A stretch of DNA of 64,000 nucleotides from Heyndrickxia shackletonii (GCF_001420715.1 NZ_LJJC01000004.1:587734-651733); one strand, 5' to 3'; numbered from the stretch's first letter, positions 8,748 to 18,432 are shown. Numbers and translations are program-made. The notes: generated from the letters alone by a model not told the origin.

Positions 8748-10358
8748 ATGAGTTGGACACAGGGATTAATTATTGCGATTTTTGTTTTGTTGGTGGCGGT
8801 TATCGTTGGGCCGCTGGGGTTTTATTTTTACATATTATTACGCGATTCACGTCAAAAAGAACATGCGGTATTAAGAAACTTTCCGGTGCTCGGACGAGTT
8901 CGATACATAGCGGAAAAGGTTGGTCCTGAGCTGCGGCAATATTTATTTCTAAACAACAATGAAGGAAAGCCTTTCTCTAGGAATCAGTATGAAGGTGTCG
9001 TCAAATCAGGTAAATACAAACAGAGAATTACGGCATTTGGATCGGAACGGAATTTTGAGGATACAGGTTTTTATTTAAAGAACTCCATGTTTCCTAAGCA
9101 AAGAGAAGAGCTTCGTATTGACCAAAATCCAAAAGTTCAGACCATGCTTTATAAAATTGATAATGAAAAGCTTGTTAGTAGAAAGGAACACTCCGAAAAA
9201 GCGGAGGTTGTCCCTTATTACCTATCAGAACAAGACCAAATTGTGATAGGAAAAGATACTTGTGCAAAACCTTTTTACGTTAAAGGATTAATCGGCCAAT
9301 CAGCAATGAGCTATGGAGCATTAGGGAAAAATGCGATAACCGCGTTATCAAAAGGACTTGCGCTTGCCGGCGGTACATGGATGAATACTGGAGAAGGCGG
9401 GCTTTCCAAGCATCATCAGGCAGGGAATGTGGATATTATTGCTCAAATTGGACCAGGATTGTTCGGCTACCGAACGGAAGACGGAGAGTTTTCTTGGGAG
9501 CAGTTTAAGAAAAAAAGTGAGATCGAACAAGTAAAAGCATTCGAACTAAAACTAGCGCAAGGTGCAAAAATCCGCGGTGGACACGTCGAGGCGGAAAAAG
9601 TAACACCAGAGATTGCAGAAATCCGTAATGTCACACCATGGAAAACGATAGATAGTCCAAATCGTTTTCGCCAATTTCATGATACGAAGGGGTTACTAGA
9701 TTTCGTAGAACAAATGAGAGAAATTGGCGGAAAACCAGTTGGATTTAAAATCGTTGTCGGAAGCCGTGACGAGGTAGAGGATATGGTCAAGGTGATGGCG
9801 GAGGAAGGAAAATACCCTGATTTTATCACCGTTGACGGCGGTGAAGGAGGTACAGGAGCAACTTACCAAGAGCTTGCAGATGGACCAGGCTTACCGCTTT
9901 ATACTGCGCTACCGATACTGCATGAAATGCTCAAAAAATATCAAATTAGGGATCGTGTAAAGATTATTGCATCCGGAAAATTAATTACTCCTGATAAAAT
10001 GGCTTATGCTCTTTGCTTAGGAGCGGACTTAATCAACACTGCCCGTGCCTTTATGATTTCGGTAGGCTGTATCATGGCGCAAACATGTCATTCCAATACT
10101 TGTCCAGTAGGAGTTGCCACAACAGATCCAAATCGAGAAAAGGCATTAGTCGTGGAAGAAAAAATGTATCGTGTCTGTAACTATGTTATCTCCACAAGAG
10201 AAGGACTTTTCAACCTGGCTGGTGCAGCAGGTATAGCTTCACCAACGGAATTCACCGAAGAACATTTAATGTTCAGAGCCATGAACGGTCAGCTGTATAC
10301 TGGAAAAGAATATATGCAAGGATTAATGAGGCCATCATTGGAAAAACTGGCCTTATAG
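8748..10358 (+). CDS. FMN-binding glutamate synthase-family protein (YerD-like)
   Basis: About 536 residues. An N-terminal membrane helix (about 5-32) is followed by the GltB-type FMN barrel: AMSYGALGKNA, NTGEGGLSKHH, the phosphate-binding GGEGGTGATYQE, and a Cys cluster CIMAQTCHSNTCPVG matching the [3Fe-4S] ligands of glutamate synthase. It lacks the amidotransferase domain, so it is not a complete GltA/B enzyme; stand-alone members such as B. subtilis YerD have no settled reaction. The start is chosen at 8748 after AGGAGG at 8731-8736. It is followed directly by a terminator, so it is likely monocistronic. Confidence 0.92.
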   Translation: MSWTQGLIIAIFVLLVAVIVGPLGFYFYILLRDSRQKEHAVLRNFPVLGRVRYIAEKVGPELRQYLFLNNNEGKPFSRNQYEGVVKSGKYKQRITAFGSERNFEDTGFYLKNSMFPKQREELRIDQNPKVQTMLYKIDNEKLVSRKEHSEKAEVVPYYLSEQDQIVIGKDTCAKPFYVKGLIGQSAMSYGALGKNAITALSKGLALAGGTWMNTGEGGLSKHHQAGNVDIIAQIGPGLFGYRTEDGEFSWEQFKKKSEIEQVKAFELKLAQGAKIRGGHVEAEKVTPEIAEIRNVTPWKTIDSPNRFRQFHDTKGLLDFVEQMREIGGKPVGFKIVVGSRDEVEDMVKVMAEEGKYPDFITVDGGEGGTGATYQELADGPGLPLYTALPILHEMLKKYQIRDRVKIIASGKLITPDKMAYALCLGADLINTARAFMISVGCIMAQTCHSNTCPVGVATTDPNREKALVVEEKMYRVCNYVISTREGLFNLAGAAGIASPTEFTEEHLMFRAMNGQLYTGKEYMQGLMRPSLEKLAL

Positions 10359-10361
10359 ATT

Positions 10362-10393
10362 AAAAGAGACGAGTTAAATTGCTCGTCTCTTTT
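10362..10393 (+). terminator. intrinsic terminator after the glutamate-synthase-like gene
   Basis: A 12-bp stem (AAAAGAGACGAG with CTCGTCTCTTTT) around an 8-base loop, ending in T. Confidence 0.85.
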
Positions 10394-10446
10394 AAAAAAA
10401 ATGCTATCTCTATTTTGTCTGGAATAGATATAATAGTTTTAAAATA

Positions 10447-11286
10447 ATGGAAAAGGAAAAGATCAAAACTATGGATTTAATTTCAACAAAATTGATTATC
10501 ATCTCCGTATTTTTATTAATTGTCACTACCATCGAAACACTGGCCTATTCTACAAGGCTGTCTGGGGCAAGAGTTGGTTTAATCGCATCGGCTCTTTCTT
10601 TATTTAACACGATGATTATTGTCTCCAGATTCTCGACTATGTTTCAACAGCCAATGACGGGGAAGCTTATTGGTGAAGCTCCTAAAGTCAATACTCTGGA
10701 TTTTATCCAAGATCAATATCGCATTTTGCTTGGGGTCACGACGTTAGGCGTTTGTATAGGAATATTTCTATTTCCAACTTTTATCGCGATTTTTTCCAGA
10801 GCCATCACACAGCTCTCGCTAGAAAAAGGCTCAATTTTTACTGTTATAAAAAAGTGGAGTAATAAACAAGGCTTGCAGAAGGCTATTGCTTGCATTCGTC
10901 TGCCGCGCTTATCCTATTTAAAAGGAATTAATAAGCGAACTTTTCCGAAACGGATTTTTGTTATCAATGCCGTCATTACCGCTATTTATACAGTAGGAGT
11001 GTTGGCTGCATTATATGCATCTGTTATTGTGCCTCCTGAGTATGCACCGGCTGCTATTATGTCTTCCGGAATCATTAACGGAGTGGCTACTATTTTATTA
11101 ACACTCTTTGTAGACCCAAAAGCATCCGTATTAGCGGATCAAGTAGTGAAAAAACAAAATAAATACGTCTATTTAAAAAGCTATTCTTTTGCCATGGTAA
11201 GCTCCAAATTAGTTGGTACCTTACTGGCACAAGTTATTTTTATACCGGCAGCATTGTATATTGCTTGGTTTGCACACTGGATTTAA
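10447..11286 (+). CDS. amj: Amj-family alternate lipid II flippase
   Basis: About 279 residues with some six hydrophobic segments. The N-terminal pattern of a helix followed by ETLAYSTRLSGARVGLIASALSLFNT is characteristic of Amj (B. subtilis YdaH), a MurJ-independent flippase that moves lipid-linked peptidoglycan precursors across the membrane. The start is ambiguous: ATG at 10447 has no clear ribosome site, while ATG at 10471 has AAGGA 13 bases upstream and gives a start nearer the first helix. The gene stands alone between two terminators. In B. subtilis amj responds to loss of MurJ through envelope-stress sigma factors; no such promoter could be fixed here. Confidence 0.88.
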   Translation: MEKEKIKTMDLISTKLIIISVFLLIVTTIETLAYSTRLSGARVGLIASALSLFNTMIIVSRFSTMFQQPMTGKLIGEAPKVNTLDFIQDQYRILLGVTTLGVCIGIFLFPTFIAIFSRAITQLSLEKGSIFTVIKKWSNKQGLQKAIACIRLPRLSYLKGINKRTFPKRIFVINAVITAIYTVGVLAALYASVIVPPEYAPAAIMSSGIINGVATILLTLFVDPKASVLADQVVKKQNKYVYLKSYSFAMVSSKLVGTLLAQVIFIPAALYIAWFAHWI

Positions 11287-11288
11287 AG

Positions 11289-11312
11289 CCTTCCTGATGG
11301 GGAAGGTTTTTT
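11289..11312 (+). terminator. intrinsic terminator after amj
   Basis: CCTTCC pairs with GGAAGG around a six-base loop, followed by six T. Confidence 0.75.
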
Positions 11313-11458
11313 ATGTTATAGAAGATGGGTGAAAAGTCCCGATTTGGTCCGTTGTTTGACGAAATCGGTCCATTTAACGCAATAGTTTTCGGGCTGTTTA
11401 ACTTCTAAGTCGGTCCATTTATGGAGCTGGTTATAATTTTAGTATTCTGGTAGTTAGA

Positions 11459-11631
11459 GGTAACGAATCTGACATGAGAGAGCTTGGCGTATTAGAACTG
11501 GATAATTATTCAGAAAGGAAATCATACAGGATGCAAATCTTATTACGGCAACGGGCCGCGCCTTTGTCGAGTTTGGCAATCGGTTTGGAAAGGCACTTGG
11601 TTTAGAGTTCGATATGAGGTGGTATGGATGA
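11459..11631 (+). pseudogene. remnant of a DJ-1/PfpI-family protein
   Basis: Two short frames joined by a shift near 11510-11520 read MRELGVLELDNYSE and then DANLITATGRAFVEFGNRFG before a TGA at 11629. The latter matches the C-terminal strand-helix of DJ-1/PfpI proteins, where the D-x-N-L-I-T-A-x-G-R stretch is conserved. No start codon, catalytic Cys region or ribosome site is present. The remainder of the 745-base gap (11287-12031) holds no gene. It does contain degenerate short repeats (GGTCC-like boxes at 11346, 11367 and 11412; CCGGGC boxes near 11869 and 11891). Confidence 0.55.
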
Positions 11632-12031
11632 TTAGAGTTTGATTTGGAATCAAAGTACGAAATAAGCAATCAATCATGCCTGTTTTGCCAGTCGAAATGA
11701 AAATTCAACCTCGCAGCAAATAACGATTAAAATGCTTGCTTACGAAAATTCTGCTTGTATCTATGCCTTAAATAGTTCTTACCCTCCATGATAAATTATT
11801 CTTTTTCCTTTAATGTTATTTTAATTTTAGCCCTATAAAATGTAATGGTATTGAATTTTATTTGATAAACCGGGCTGTATCCTATCTACAAACCGGGCCA
11901 TTATTAATAGAATGCAAAAAAGGGGTAAAGTACACCTCAAGCCTTAGTGAAAAATATGTAAAAGGTTCAATTGGGGAACTTTTTTCTTTTCGATATGCTT
12001 AATATACAAAATAATGAGAGGGTGACCCCTG

Positions 12032-12718
12032 ATGAAACGTAAATCCATTCCATCTCATTTGATGGCATTATGCTGGTTAATATCGATTCCGTTGTTAGGA
12101 ACCTTGTATGTAATATTAAATCGCCAAAACGTCAAGGCATATAGCCTAGTAACAGATCTTGACCGCCATATTCCTTTTATAAAAATTTTTATCATACCTT
12201 ATGTATCATGGTTTGTGTTTATATTGGCCGCGTTAATTTATCTTTGTGTAAAAAATCGCCAAGTTTATTATCGGACTTTAGTATATTTCAATATAGGGCT
12301 TTTAATTTGTTACGGAATTTATTCAGTCTTTCAAACTCATGTTCCGCGACCAACATTAACAGGACATGACTTGCTAACCAATATGGTTCGCTCTGTTTAT
12401 CATTTGGATGAACCGTACAATTGCTTTCCAAGCACTCATGTTCTAACCTCTTATTTAATTTTAAAAGGATTCCAATCGGCAAAGAATATCCCTCGTCCAA
12501 TTCGAATCGGAGTTTCCCTCATGGCGCTTCTTATCATGGTTTCGATTCTTTTTGTGAAGCAGCATGTATTGTTTGACCTGATTGGCGGTGTCGCTGTTGT
12601 GGAGGTCATTTATTTTCTTCATCGATGGAGTGCAGCAAGAGTGAAAAGTATCCAATTAGCTTGGCAACATCGCAACGGAACAAATAAAGAGTCGGTTAAA
12701 AGCTCTAAACTGGTTTAG
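12032..12718 (+). CDS. PAP2-superfamily membrane phosphatase
   Basis: 228 residues with about six membrane helices. The PAP2 signature is present as CFPSTHV (motif 2) and KQHVLFD (motif 3 His and Asp); motif 1 (KX6RP) is less clear but PRPTLTG occupies its place. Members dephosphorylate undecaprenyl pyrophosphate or phosphatidylglycerol phosphate at the membrane. ATG at 12032 follows AGAGGGTGA. The C-terminus is basic and probably cytosolic. It is not clearly in an operon with the next gene, which has its own ribosome site 92 bases away. Confidence 0.88.
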   Translation: MKRKSIPSHLMALCWLISIPLLGTLYVILNRQNVKAYSLVTDLDRHIPFIKIFIIPYVSWFVFILAALIYLCVKNRQVYYRTLVYFNIGLLICYGIYSVFQTHVPRPTLTGHDLLTNMVRSVYHLDEPYNCFPSTHVLTSYLILKGFQSAKNIPRPIRIGVSLMALLIMVSILFVKQHVLFDLIGGVAVVEVIYFLHRWSAARVKSIQLAWQHRNGTNKESVKSSKLV

Positions 12719-12810
12719 AAGTGCACGCACTCCCAGGTTTTTTAAGAAAAAGGATATTTCCTTCTTACGAAGAATATATAAAATTGTTCGGTATGTGAGG
12801 AGGGATATGT

Positions 12811-13200
12811 ATGGAATTTCATGCAGTTAGGTTGTTGGTAAATGATTTTCAGAAGAGTTTAAGCTTTTACAGAGATGTTCTGGGATTTTCTGAATGGCAT
12901 AACGATGAACAAGAGTATGCTTATTTCGAAAAACAACAGCTGGCACTTTTTTCTCACTTAAAAATAAGGGATGTTATCGGTGAAGAACAACCTACGAATG
13001 AGGCTTTCTATTCAAAATTCCTGCTTCAATTTGAAGTGGATAATGTTGACGAAACGTATCGTGGGTTAGTAAACAAGGGCGTAAGATTTATTAATCTGCC
13101 GCATGATCAGGCTGGTTGGGGATCACGAGTTGTACATCTCCGCGACCCAGAAGGAAACGTGATTGAATTATATCAAATATTAAAGAAAGAAAAAGGCTGA
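12811..13200 (+). CDS. VOC-family (glyoxalase/bleomycin-resistance fold) protein
   Basis: 129 residues in the two-module beta-alpha-beta-beta-beta layout. It begins with AVRLLVNDFQKSLSFYRDVLGF and ends with VVHLRDPEGNVIELYQ, whose Glu is the usual metal ligand. The start follows GAGGAGGG. The substrate is not predictable; the family includes lactoylglutathione lyases, dioxygenases and drug-binding proteins. Confidence 0.88.
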   Translation: MEFHAVRLLVNDFQKSLSFYRDVLGFSEWHNDEQEYAYFEKQQLALFSHLKIRDVIGEEQPTNEAFYSKFLLQFEVDNVDETYRGLVNKGVRFINLPHDQAGWGSRVVHLRDPEGNVIELYQILKKEKG

Positions 13201-13226
13201 GCGAAATTATCGTTCAGCCTTTTTTT
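13192..13226. terminator. bidirectional terminator between convergent genes
   Basis: AAGGCTGAGCG pairs with CGTTCAGCCTT (one G-T), flanked by A-runs on the left and T-runs on the right. It can serve the VOC gene on the plus strand and the S9 peptidase on the minus strand. Confidence 0.85.
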
Positions 13227-13235
13227 CTATTATTA

Positions 13236-15038
13236 TCAGTTTGTCACTTTTTCAACAACAAATTGATCAAAAAACTCAAGGATTGTACGATTCACAAGGA
13301 TTTCATTCGCTTTCTTCGAGAATCCATGGCCTTCATCTTCGAGGACAAGGTATTTTACATTAACACCATTATCCTGAAGCGCTTTGACGATTTGATCGGA
13401 TTCTTTCTTCACAACCCTTGGATCGTTGGCGCCTTGGATAACAAGCATTGGTTTGGTCATGTTATCTAAATAAGTGATAGGGGAGTATTCCGTTAGCTTA
13501 TCAAAATCTTTCTCAGGATCTCCTACCCACTGGTTCATAATCGGCTTCCAATGATTTGGAACGGACTCGATAAACGAAAATAGGTTCGACGGCCCAAAAA
13601 TATCCACGACCGCTTTGAAATACTCTGGATGACGCCCGTGCAACAACAGCGCCATATAACCTCCAAAGCTTCCACCCATCAACAATGTTTTTTCTCTGTC
13701 AGCCAAACCATTTTCGTAAAGGTATTCTAGGCCGGCAATATTATCTAGACGAGGACCTTCTCCCCAGTTGCCTTCTACCATTTTTGTATAGGCCAAACCA
13801 TATCCAGTGGAACCGCGGAAGTTTGGCGCGAAAATGCTGTATCCTCTGTTAACAAGGAATTGGAACATCGCACGGAAATTATTTCGTTCCGCGGCTTGCG
13901 GACCGCCATGCGGCCAAAGAATCACATGCCCGTTATTCACATCGTCTTTAGCTTTGAAAAATAGTGCTTCAATAGCTAATCCGTCATAAGAAGGGTATGT
14001 GAACACTTCCGGTACAACAAGCTCATCCTCTTTGACCCCTGGTACAGATAGGTTCGTGAGCTGCTTCCATTCTGTGCTTCCTGCTTCTTTTAAGAAAATA
14101 TTATATGGCTTCGTTGCCGTTCCAGCCAAAAGATAAACGTTTCCGCTTTCCATCACCTTTATTCCTGTTACCACAGTTGCAGGCAATTCTACTTTTTGCA
14201 AAGTACCGCTTGCTAAATCATACTGGTATAAATAATCATTTACACCTTTTGAAGTAAGCAAGTATAGGGAATTTGTTTGCTTGTCAAAGCGTACAACGTC
14301 AAACTCTTCTTTTTCAAGAGAAAGGACCTTGGAGAATTCATGTGTTTCAAGATGAAACTTGGCTAAGTAGGAAAAGTCTTCTCCAAATGTCGTGACAAAA
14401 TAATATTCCTTGTCTACAAATACACCATCTCCAACCGTAAATTGCTCCTCAGTTTCAGGTGTAAGAGAATAGGACTTCCCGTTCTGATAAACATATCCAG
14501 GTGCATATGTATTGGCGAATTGCTTCATATAGACAAAGCTTGTTTCCTCCCCATTGACGGCCAACAAGAAGCATGCAGCATCCGCACCTTCCAGCACCAC
14601 TTTTTCTTCATCATTTTCGATATCGTATTGATATATATTCAGGAATGTTTCATTGTTTTTCGTCGAAGTGTAATAAAGCCTCTTGTCATCTTTTGATAAA
14701 AACGGGTACATATGACGATGACCTTCTGCTGTTCGAAGCGGAACAAGTTCACCGCCAGCTGGAGGAAGCGCATAAAGCTGTGCATTTTCATCTCCATCTT
14801 GATCAAAACCAACTACCAAAAAACGCCCATCATGCGAATACCGTAACGCATGGCAATTTTGATCCACAAATGTGAGTGGATAAGGATATTGATTCGGTAA
14901 ATCCATCGCCCAAAGATTGTATTTACCTGTTAAATTGGTGCTGAAAACTAATTGCTTTTCATCTGGACTCACCGTGAAGGCTTGCACATTAAAAGTACGA
15001 TAAAAATTTTCGATATCCGGTTTTTTAAACGTTACCAA
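13236..15038 (-). CDS. S9-family prolyl oligopeptidase-like serine peptidase
   Basis: 600 residues. The N-terminal two-thirds is a WD/TolB-like beta-propeller with repeated phrases such as SPDEKQLVFSTN and SKDDKRLYYTS. The C-terminal alpha/beta-hydrolase domain has the nucleophile GGSFGGYM, an acid in GANDPRV and His in EDEGHGF, so the triad is complete. No signal peptide is present; it is probably cytosolic and cuts short peptides or acyl-peptides. The start is a TTG at 15038 with AAGGGGTGG seven bases upstream; no ATG nearby fits. The gene is alone on its strand. Confidence 0.92.
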   Translation of the reverse strand: MVTFKKPDIENFYRTFNVQAFTVSPDEKQLVFSTNLTGKYNLWAMDLPNQYPYPLTFVDQNCHALRYSHDGRFLVVGFDQDGDENAQLYALPPAGGELVPLRTAEGHRHMYPFLSKDDKRLYYTSTKNNETFLNIYQYDIENDEEKVVLEGADAACFLLAVNGEETSFVYMKQFANTYAPGYVYQNGKSYSLTPETEEQFTVGDGVFVDKEYYFVTTFGEDFSYLAKFHLETHEFSKVLSLEKEEFDVVRFDKQTNSLYLLTSKGVNDYLYQYDLASGTLQKVELPATVVTGIKVMESGNVYLLAGTATKPYNIFLKEAGSTEWKQLTNLSVPGVKEDELVVPEVFTYPSYDGLAIEALFFKAKDDVNNGHVILWPHGGPQAAERNNFRAMFQFLVNRGYSIFAPNFRGSTGYGLAYTKMVEGNWGEGPRLDNIAGLEYLYENGLADREKTLLMGGSFGGYMALLLHGRHPEYFKAVVDIFGPSNLFSFIESVPNHWKPIMNQWVGDPEKDFDKLTEYSPITYLDNMTKPMLVIQGANDPRVVKKESDQIVKALQDNGVNVKYLVLEDEGHGFSKKANEILVNRTILEFFDQFVVEKVTN

Positions 15039-15182
15039 ACTGACCCACCCCTTTTAGAAATTTCTTTCTATACTGAAAATTTAAACCAAATGTGGTCGAA
15101 TGTCTAGTTTTAAGTCTGAGTTGAATGTTAGAATGTAAGTGTATTCAGAATTTTAAATTTTATATATACATGGAGGACAATA

Positions 15183-16106
15183 TTGAATCATTTTTTTCTG
15201 AAAAAATATGAACCGGCATATCATTCTAAAGTGGTTGAGCTCTATCAGTCATTGAAGGAAAAATACGTGGATTTCATTTATTGGTGGCCGGGAAAAGAAT
15301 CTTTTACATGGAATTTTTGTGACTGTGCTTTTATAGGCGACAAGTTTATTGGAAAAGGACAAGTACAACCAATCGCTGTCATGGAGGAAGGGGATAGTCA
15401 CGACTTAAAGCATAAAATTTTTATCAATATAAAAATCCACCCTGATTATGAAAAGGAAACAGAGATCTATCAAATATTGTATGAATCATTGTATAAAAAG
15501 GCGCTGAAAATTAAAGATTCGTTGCCGACTGGATTTGGTTGTTTACTATGTGTCGGAAATTTTCGCGAAGAAGAGGAAAATAATGCATTCTATCTTGCGA
15601 ATGGATTTAAACCTCTGAACAGTTTATATGGAATGGCAAGAGATTTATCAGAGGAAATGGTTGCAAGCGAGTATCCGTTAGGTATTGAAGTCCGACATTG
15701 GCAGATGAATCAGGAAGAGGAACAATTGAAGTATCTGCGAGCAGAAAAAGAAATTTGGCCAGATAATCCGCTTGGCTTAGAAAGATTGTTGGAGTTTAAG
15801 AGGAACCCAAATTGGACTGCCATTACGGCTTTCGACGGTGAGGACATAGTCGGAAGCGTAATGGCGTGGGAGGATTTAGGTGAGCAAGCAGGGGTGATTG
15901 AAGATCTCTTTGTAAAAGAAGCTTATCGAAAATCAGGTCTGGGAAGATATCTTCTTGTTGCTGGTCTTACGCATTTACAATCAGTTGAATTAAAAGAAGC
16001 CCAGCTGGAGGTTGTTACAGATAACGATAAGGCATTAAACCTCTATCGCTCTGCTGGGTTTAAGGAAATATCGGAAGAAAAGCGATTTTATATTGAGTTG
16101 AAGTGA
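15183..16106 (+). CDS. protein with two GNAT-like domains
   Basis: 307 residues. The C-terminal half (about 165-305) is a clear GNAT acetyltransferase fold with the acetyl-CoA loop VKEAYRKSGLGRYLL and LYRSAGFKE. The N-terminal half (about 1-150) is more diverged but has GNAT-like strands and HPDYEKETEIYQIL in the equivalent place, so this looks like a tandem duplication. The start is TTG with GGAGGA six bases upstream. The acceptor substrate is unknown. Confidence 0.82.
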   Translation: MNHFFLKKYEPAYHSKVVELYQSLKEKYVDFIYWWPGKESFTWNFCDCAFIGDKFIGKGQVQPIAVMEEGDSHDLKHKIFINIKIHPDYEKETEIYQILYESLYKKALKIKDSLPTGFGCLLCVGNFREEEENNAFYLANGFKPLNSLYGMARDLSEEMVASEYPLGIEVRHWQMNQEEEQLKYLRAEKEIWPDNPLGLERLLEFKRNPNWTAITAFDGEDIVGSVMAWEDLGEQAGVIEDLFVKEAYRKSGLGRYLLVAGLTHLQSVELKEAQLEVVTDNDKALNLYRSAGFKEISEEKRFYIELK

Positions 16107-16189
16107 GGAAAGTCAGCCTGGGGCTGGCTTTTTAATGTGATTGAAAATTGTTGTTTGTGGATTGGTGCCCAATAAAGAGGAGGATCCAA

Positions 16190-16550
16190 GGAAACGGTAA
16201 CGATAGTGGAAGAATTGTTCCTGTAACGGAGGAAATCTTGGGACAACGGTAACGATCAGAGGTGGAATGTGCCCGTAGCGGAGGAAATCTTGGGACAACG
16301 GTAACGATCAGAGGTGGAATGTGCCCGTAGCGGAGAAAATGCCGGAACAACGGTAACGATCAGAGGTGGAATGTGCCGTAACAGAGGAAATCTCGGGACA
16401 ACGGTAACAATCAGAGCCTGATAGTGCCCGCAACAGAGGAAATCTCGGGACAACGGTAACAATCAGAGTCGGAACGTGCCATTAACAGAGGAAACCACAG
16501 AACAACTTTAACAATAAGAGTCATAATTCCCCTGAAATGGAGGAAAATAG
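16190..16550. repeat. tandem repeat array A, unit about 52 bp, about seven copies
   Basis: The element GGTAACGATCAGAG recurs at 16196 (variant), 16248, 16300, 16352, 16403, 16455 and about 16507, giving periods of 52, 52, 52, 51, 52 and 52 bp. Each unit also holds an AACGGAGGAAAT-like box and a GGGACAAC box. The copies are most alike in the middle and decay at both ends. ORFs on the minus strand here only mirror the repeat. The rest of the gap (16551-16744) shows nothing I recognise. Confidence 0.9.
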
Positions 16551-16744
16551 AAGTTAAATAAAAGAGGAATCGAACATAAACTGGTGATTATGCCTGAAAA
16601 ATGAATTCAAAAGGTTTTCTCCGAGCCCAAACTTTATAAAAGGGTAAGGGACTGTTTGGATAGTATGGTTTTCATTCCCTTGGTAAAATAAAAAAATTCG
16701 TTTTAAAATAGAGAGGATGACTAAAAAAGAAAGGTCGCGGACCT

Positions 16745-17728
16745 ATGTATAGAGGAAAAGCGTTTCCTATAAATAAAGAAAATTCCATCTCAGAGCTATT
16801 TGGTCTTCCGTTAAATGGAGTGAACCAATGGGTCTATATCAGAGGAGAGGATTCGACAAAACCTGTCCTTTTAATGGTTCATGGAGGGCCGGGCGCCAGT
16901 CAAATTGGTTATATCCGACATTTCCAAAAGGAATTAGAACGGCATTTTGTGGTGGTCAATTGGGATCAAAGGGGATCTGGAATGTCCTATTCGCAAATCA
17001 TTCCTAAAGGGGAAATGACTGTACAGAAATTTGTAGATGATATTATTGAGCTGACAGAATATGTACGTCAACGATTTAAGAAAAATAAAATCTATATTGC
17101 GGCTCATTCATGGGGTTCCATCATTGGGTTACTAGCGGTTCATAAACGACCGGATCTCTTTTATCAATATTTTGGAATTGCCCAAATAGCCAACTATCTG
17201 GAGAACGAAAAAGCTTCATACCAAGTTTTGCTGGAAAAGGCTAAAAAGGAAAACCATAAAAAAGCTATTAAGGATTTAATAAAAATAGGGCAACCGCCGT
17301 GGACTCAACTGAAAAAGCAACGGGTACTAAACAAATATTTGGATATATTAGGCGGAGGTATGTCGCGTGATGGGAAGCTATTAAAATCGATGATAAAACA
17401 TGTCATTCAAGGTACGGAATATAAATTTCATGATTATCATCGCTTTTTAGCAGGTCAGGTTTTCAGCAAAAAGGCTCTTCGTAATGAACTAAAGACCGTT
17501 GATTTAAAAAGTATGATTAAAACCGTGAAGATCCCCATTTATTTTCTGATGGGAAAATATGATCTAACAGTCGTGCCGGAACCTACAAGGGAACTATTTC
17601 AATCCATTAAAGCAGATGAAAAACAGTGGATATGGTTTGAGAATTCAGCACATTCCCCGTTATTTGAGGAGAAGGAAAAGTTTTCTGAGATTATCTATAG
17701 AGAATCACAAAAAAATCCAAATAATTAA
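16745..17728 (+). CDS. alpha/beta hydrolase, proline iminopeptidase-like
   Basis: 327 residues. It shows HGGPGASQIGY, the oxyanion motif of the proline iminopeptidase group, WDQRGSGMSYS, nucleophile elbow HSWGS, acid in GKYDLTV and histidine in NSAHSP. A helical cap domain (about 140-250) is unusually rich in Lys. No signal peptide is seen. Natural substrates may be N-terminal-proline peptides or small esters. It has its own terminator and no close operon partner. Confidence 0.88.
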   Translation: MYRGKAFPINKENSISELFGLPLNGVNQWVYIRGEDSTKPVLLMVHGGPGASQIGYIRHFQKELERHFVVVNWDQRGSGMSYSQIIPKGEMTVQKFVDDIIELTEYVRQRFKKNKIYIAAHSWGSIIGLLAVHKRPDLFYQYFGIAQIANYLENEKASYQVLLEKAKKENHKKAIKDLIKIGQPPWTQLKKQRVLNKYLDILGGGMSRDGKLLKSMIKHVIQGTEYKFHDYHRFLAGQVFSKKALRNELKTVDLKSMIKTVKIPIYFLMGKYDLTVVPEPTRELFQSIKADEKQWIWFENSAHSPLFEEKEKFSEIIYRESQKNPNN

Positions 17729-17737
17729 TATTAACTA

Positions 17738-17766
17738 AACCAAATCGCTATACTGATTTGGTTTTG
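17738..17766 (+). terminator. intrinsic terminator after the proline iminopeptidase-like gene
   Basis: AACCAAATC pairs perfectly with GATTTGGTT around an 8-base loop, followed by TTGTC. Confidence 0.75.
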
Positions 17767-17988
17767 TCTTAAACTATATCAATTTCACTTTTGGCGAAAA
17801 ACTGAACCGTATTGGTTACAAATTGGGTTCTTATCTTTGTGGTCTGAGGTTCTGCTATTTTGCAAAAAAGCAGTAAATTCCTTCTGTTTTTTCGTAAATA
17901 ACGTACTTAGAGTCCGCTTCGCCTTTAAATTAGGGGGATTTATTAAAAATAACGGATTCTATGTCCACTTAATTAATAGAAGCTACTG

Positions 17989-18432
17989 TTAAAACGTAAA
18001 CCGGGATACTTGTTCGCCTTCAATTATTAATCCGTCTATTTCTTGAAAACCTATTTTTTCGTAAACTCGTTTTGCGTGTTCATTAGTTGGTTCATACGAC
18101 AGTGTAATGGTTTGATGGCAATCCTCTTTCATATTTCTGATATCATCTATGACGAGTTGAATTGCCTCCTTTCCATACCCTTTTCCTTGATGTTTTTGAT
18201 CGATCATCATGCGATAAATCCAATACTCATGGTCGTCTTCGTCAATTCCATAAAGTGCAAATCCGATCATTTCCTCTTCTTGATAGATTCCTTTTGCATG
18301 GAAATTGTCTAGAAAATTTAATTGAGCCAGCGATACCGCATTTGAAGCCACGAACTTCACTTGATCTTCTCTGACACGTAACGAAATGGCCTTTACCCAA
18401 TTGTCTTTCGTAATCGTTTTTAAATGCAACAT
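17989..18432 (-). CDS. GNAT acetyltransferase, spermidine acetyltransferase (BltD)-like
   Basis: 147 residues from the ATG at 18432, which has AAAGGAGAG upstream; the longer frame to 18471 lacks a site. The fold is read from YWIYRMMIDQKHQGKGYGKEAI (acetyl-CoA loop Q-x-x-G-x-G) and SYEPTNEHAKRVYEKIGF. The general pattern with an IDEDDHEYWIYR core resembles BltD/PaiA polyamine acetyltransferases. The polyamine substrate is inferred from similarity of pattern only. Confidence 0.85.
   Translation of the reverse strand: MLHLKTITKDNWVKAISLRVREDQVKFVASNAVSLAQLNFLDNFHAKGIYQEEEMIGFALYGIDEDDHEYWIYRMMIDQKHQGKGYGKEAIQLVIDDIRNMKEDCHQTITLSYEPTNEHAKRVYEKIGFQEIDGLIIEGEQVSRFTF

Noticed and set aside
16113-16462. 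Minus-strand ORFs over array A
   Set aside because: They are overlapping frames that simply read the 52-bp repeat, with no ribosome sites.
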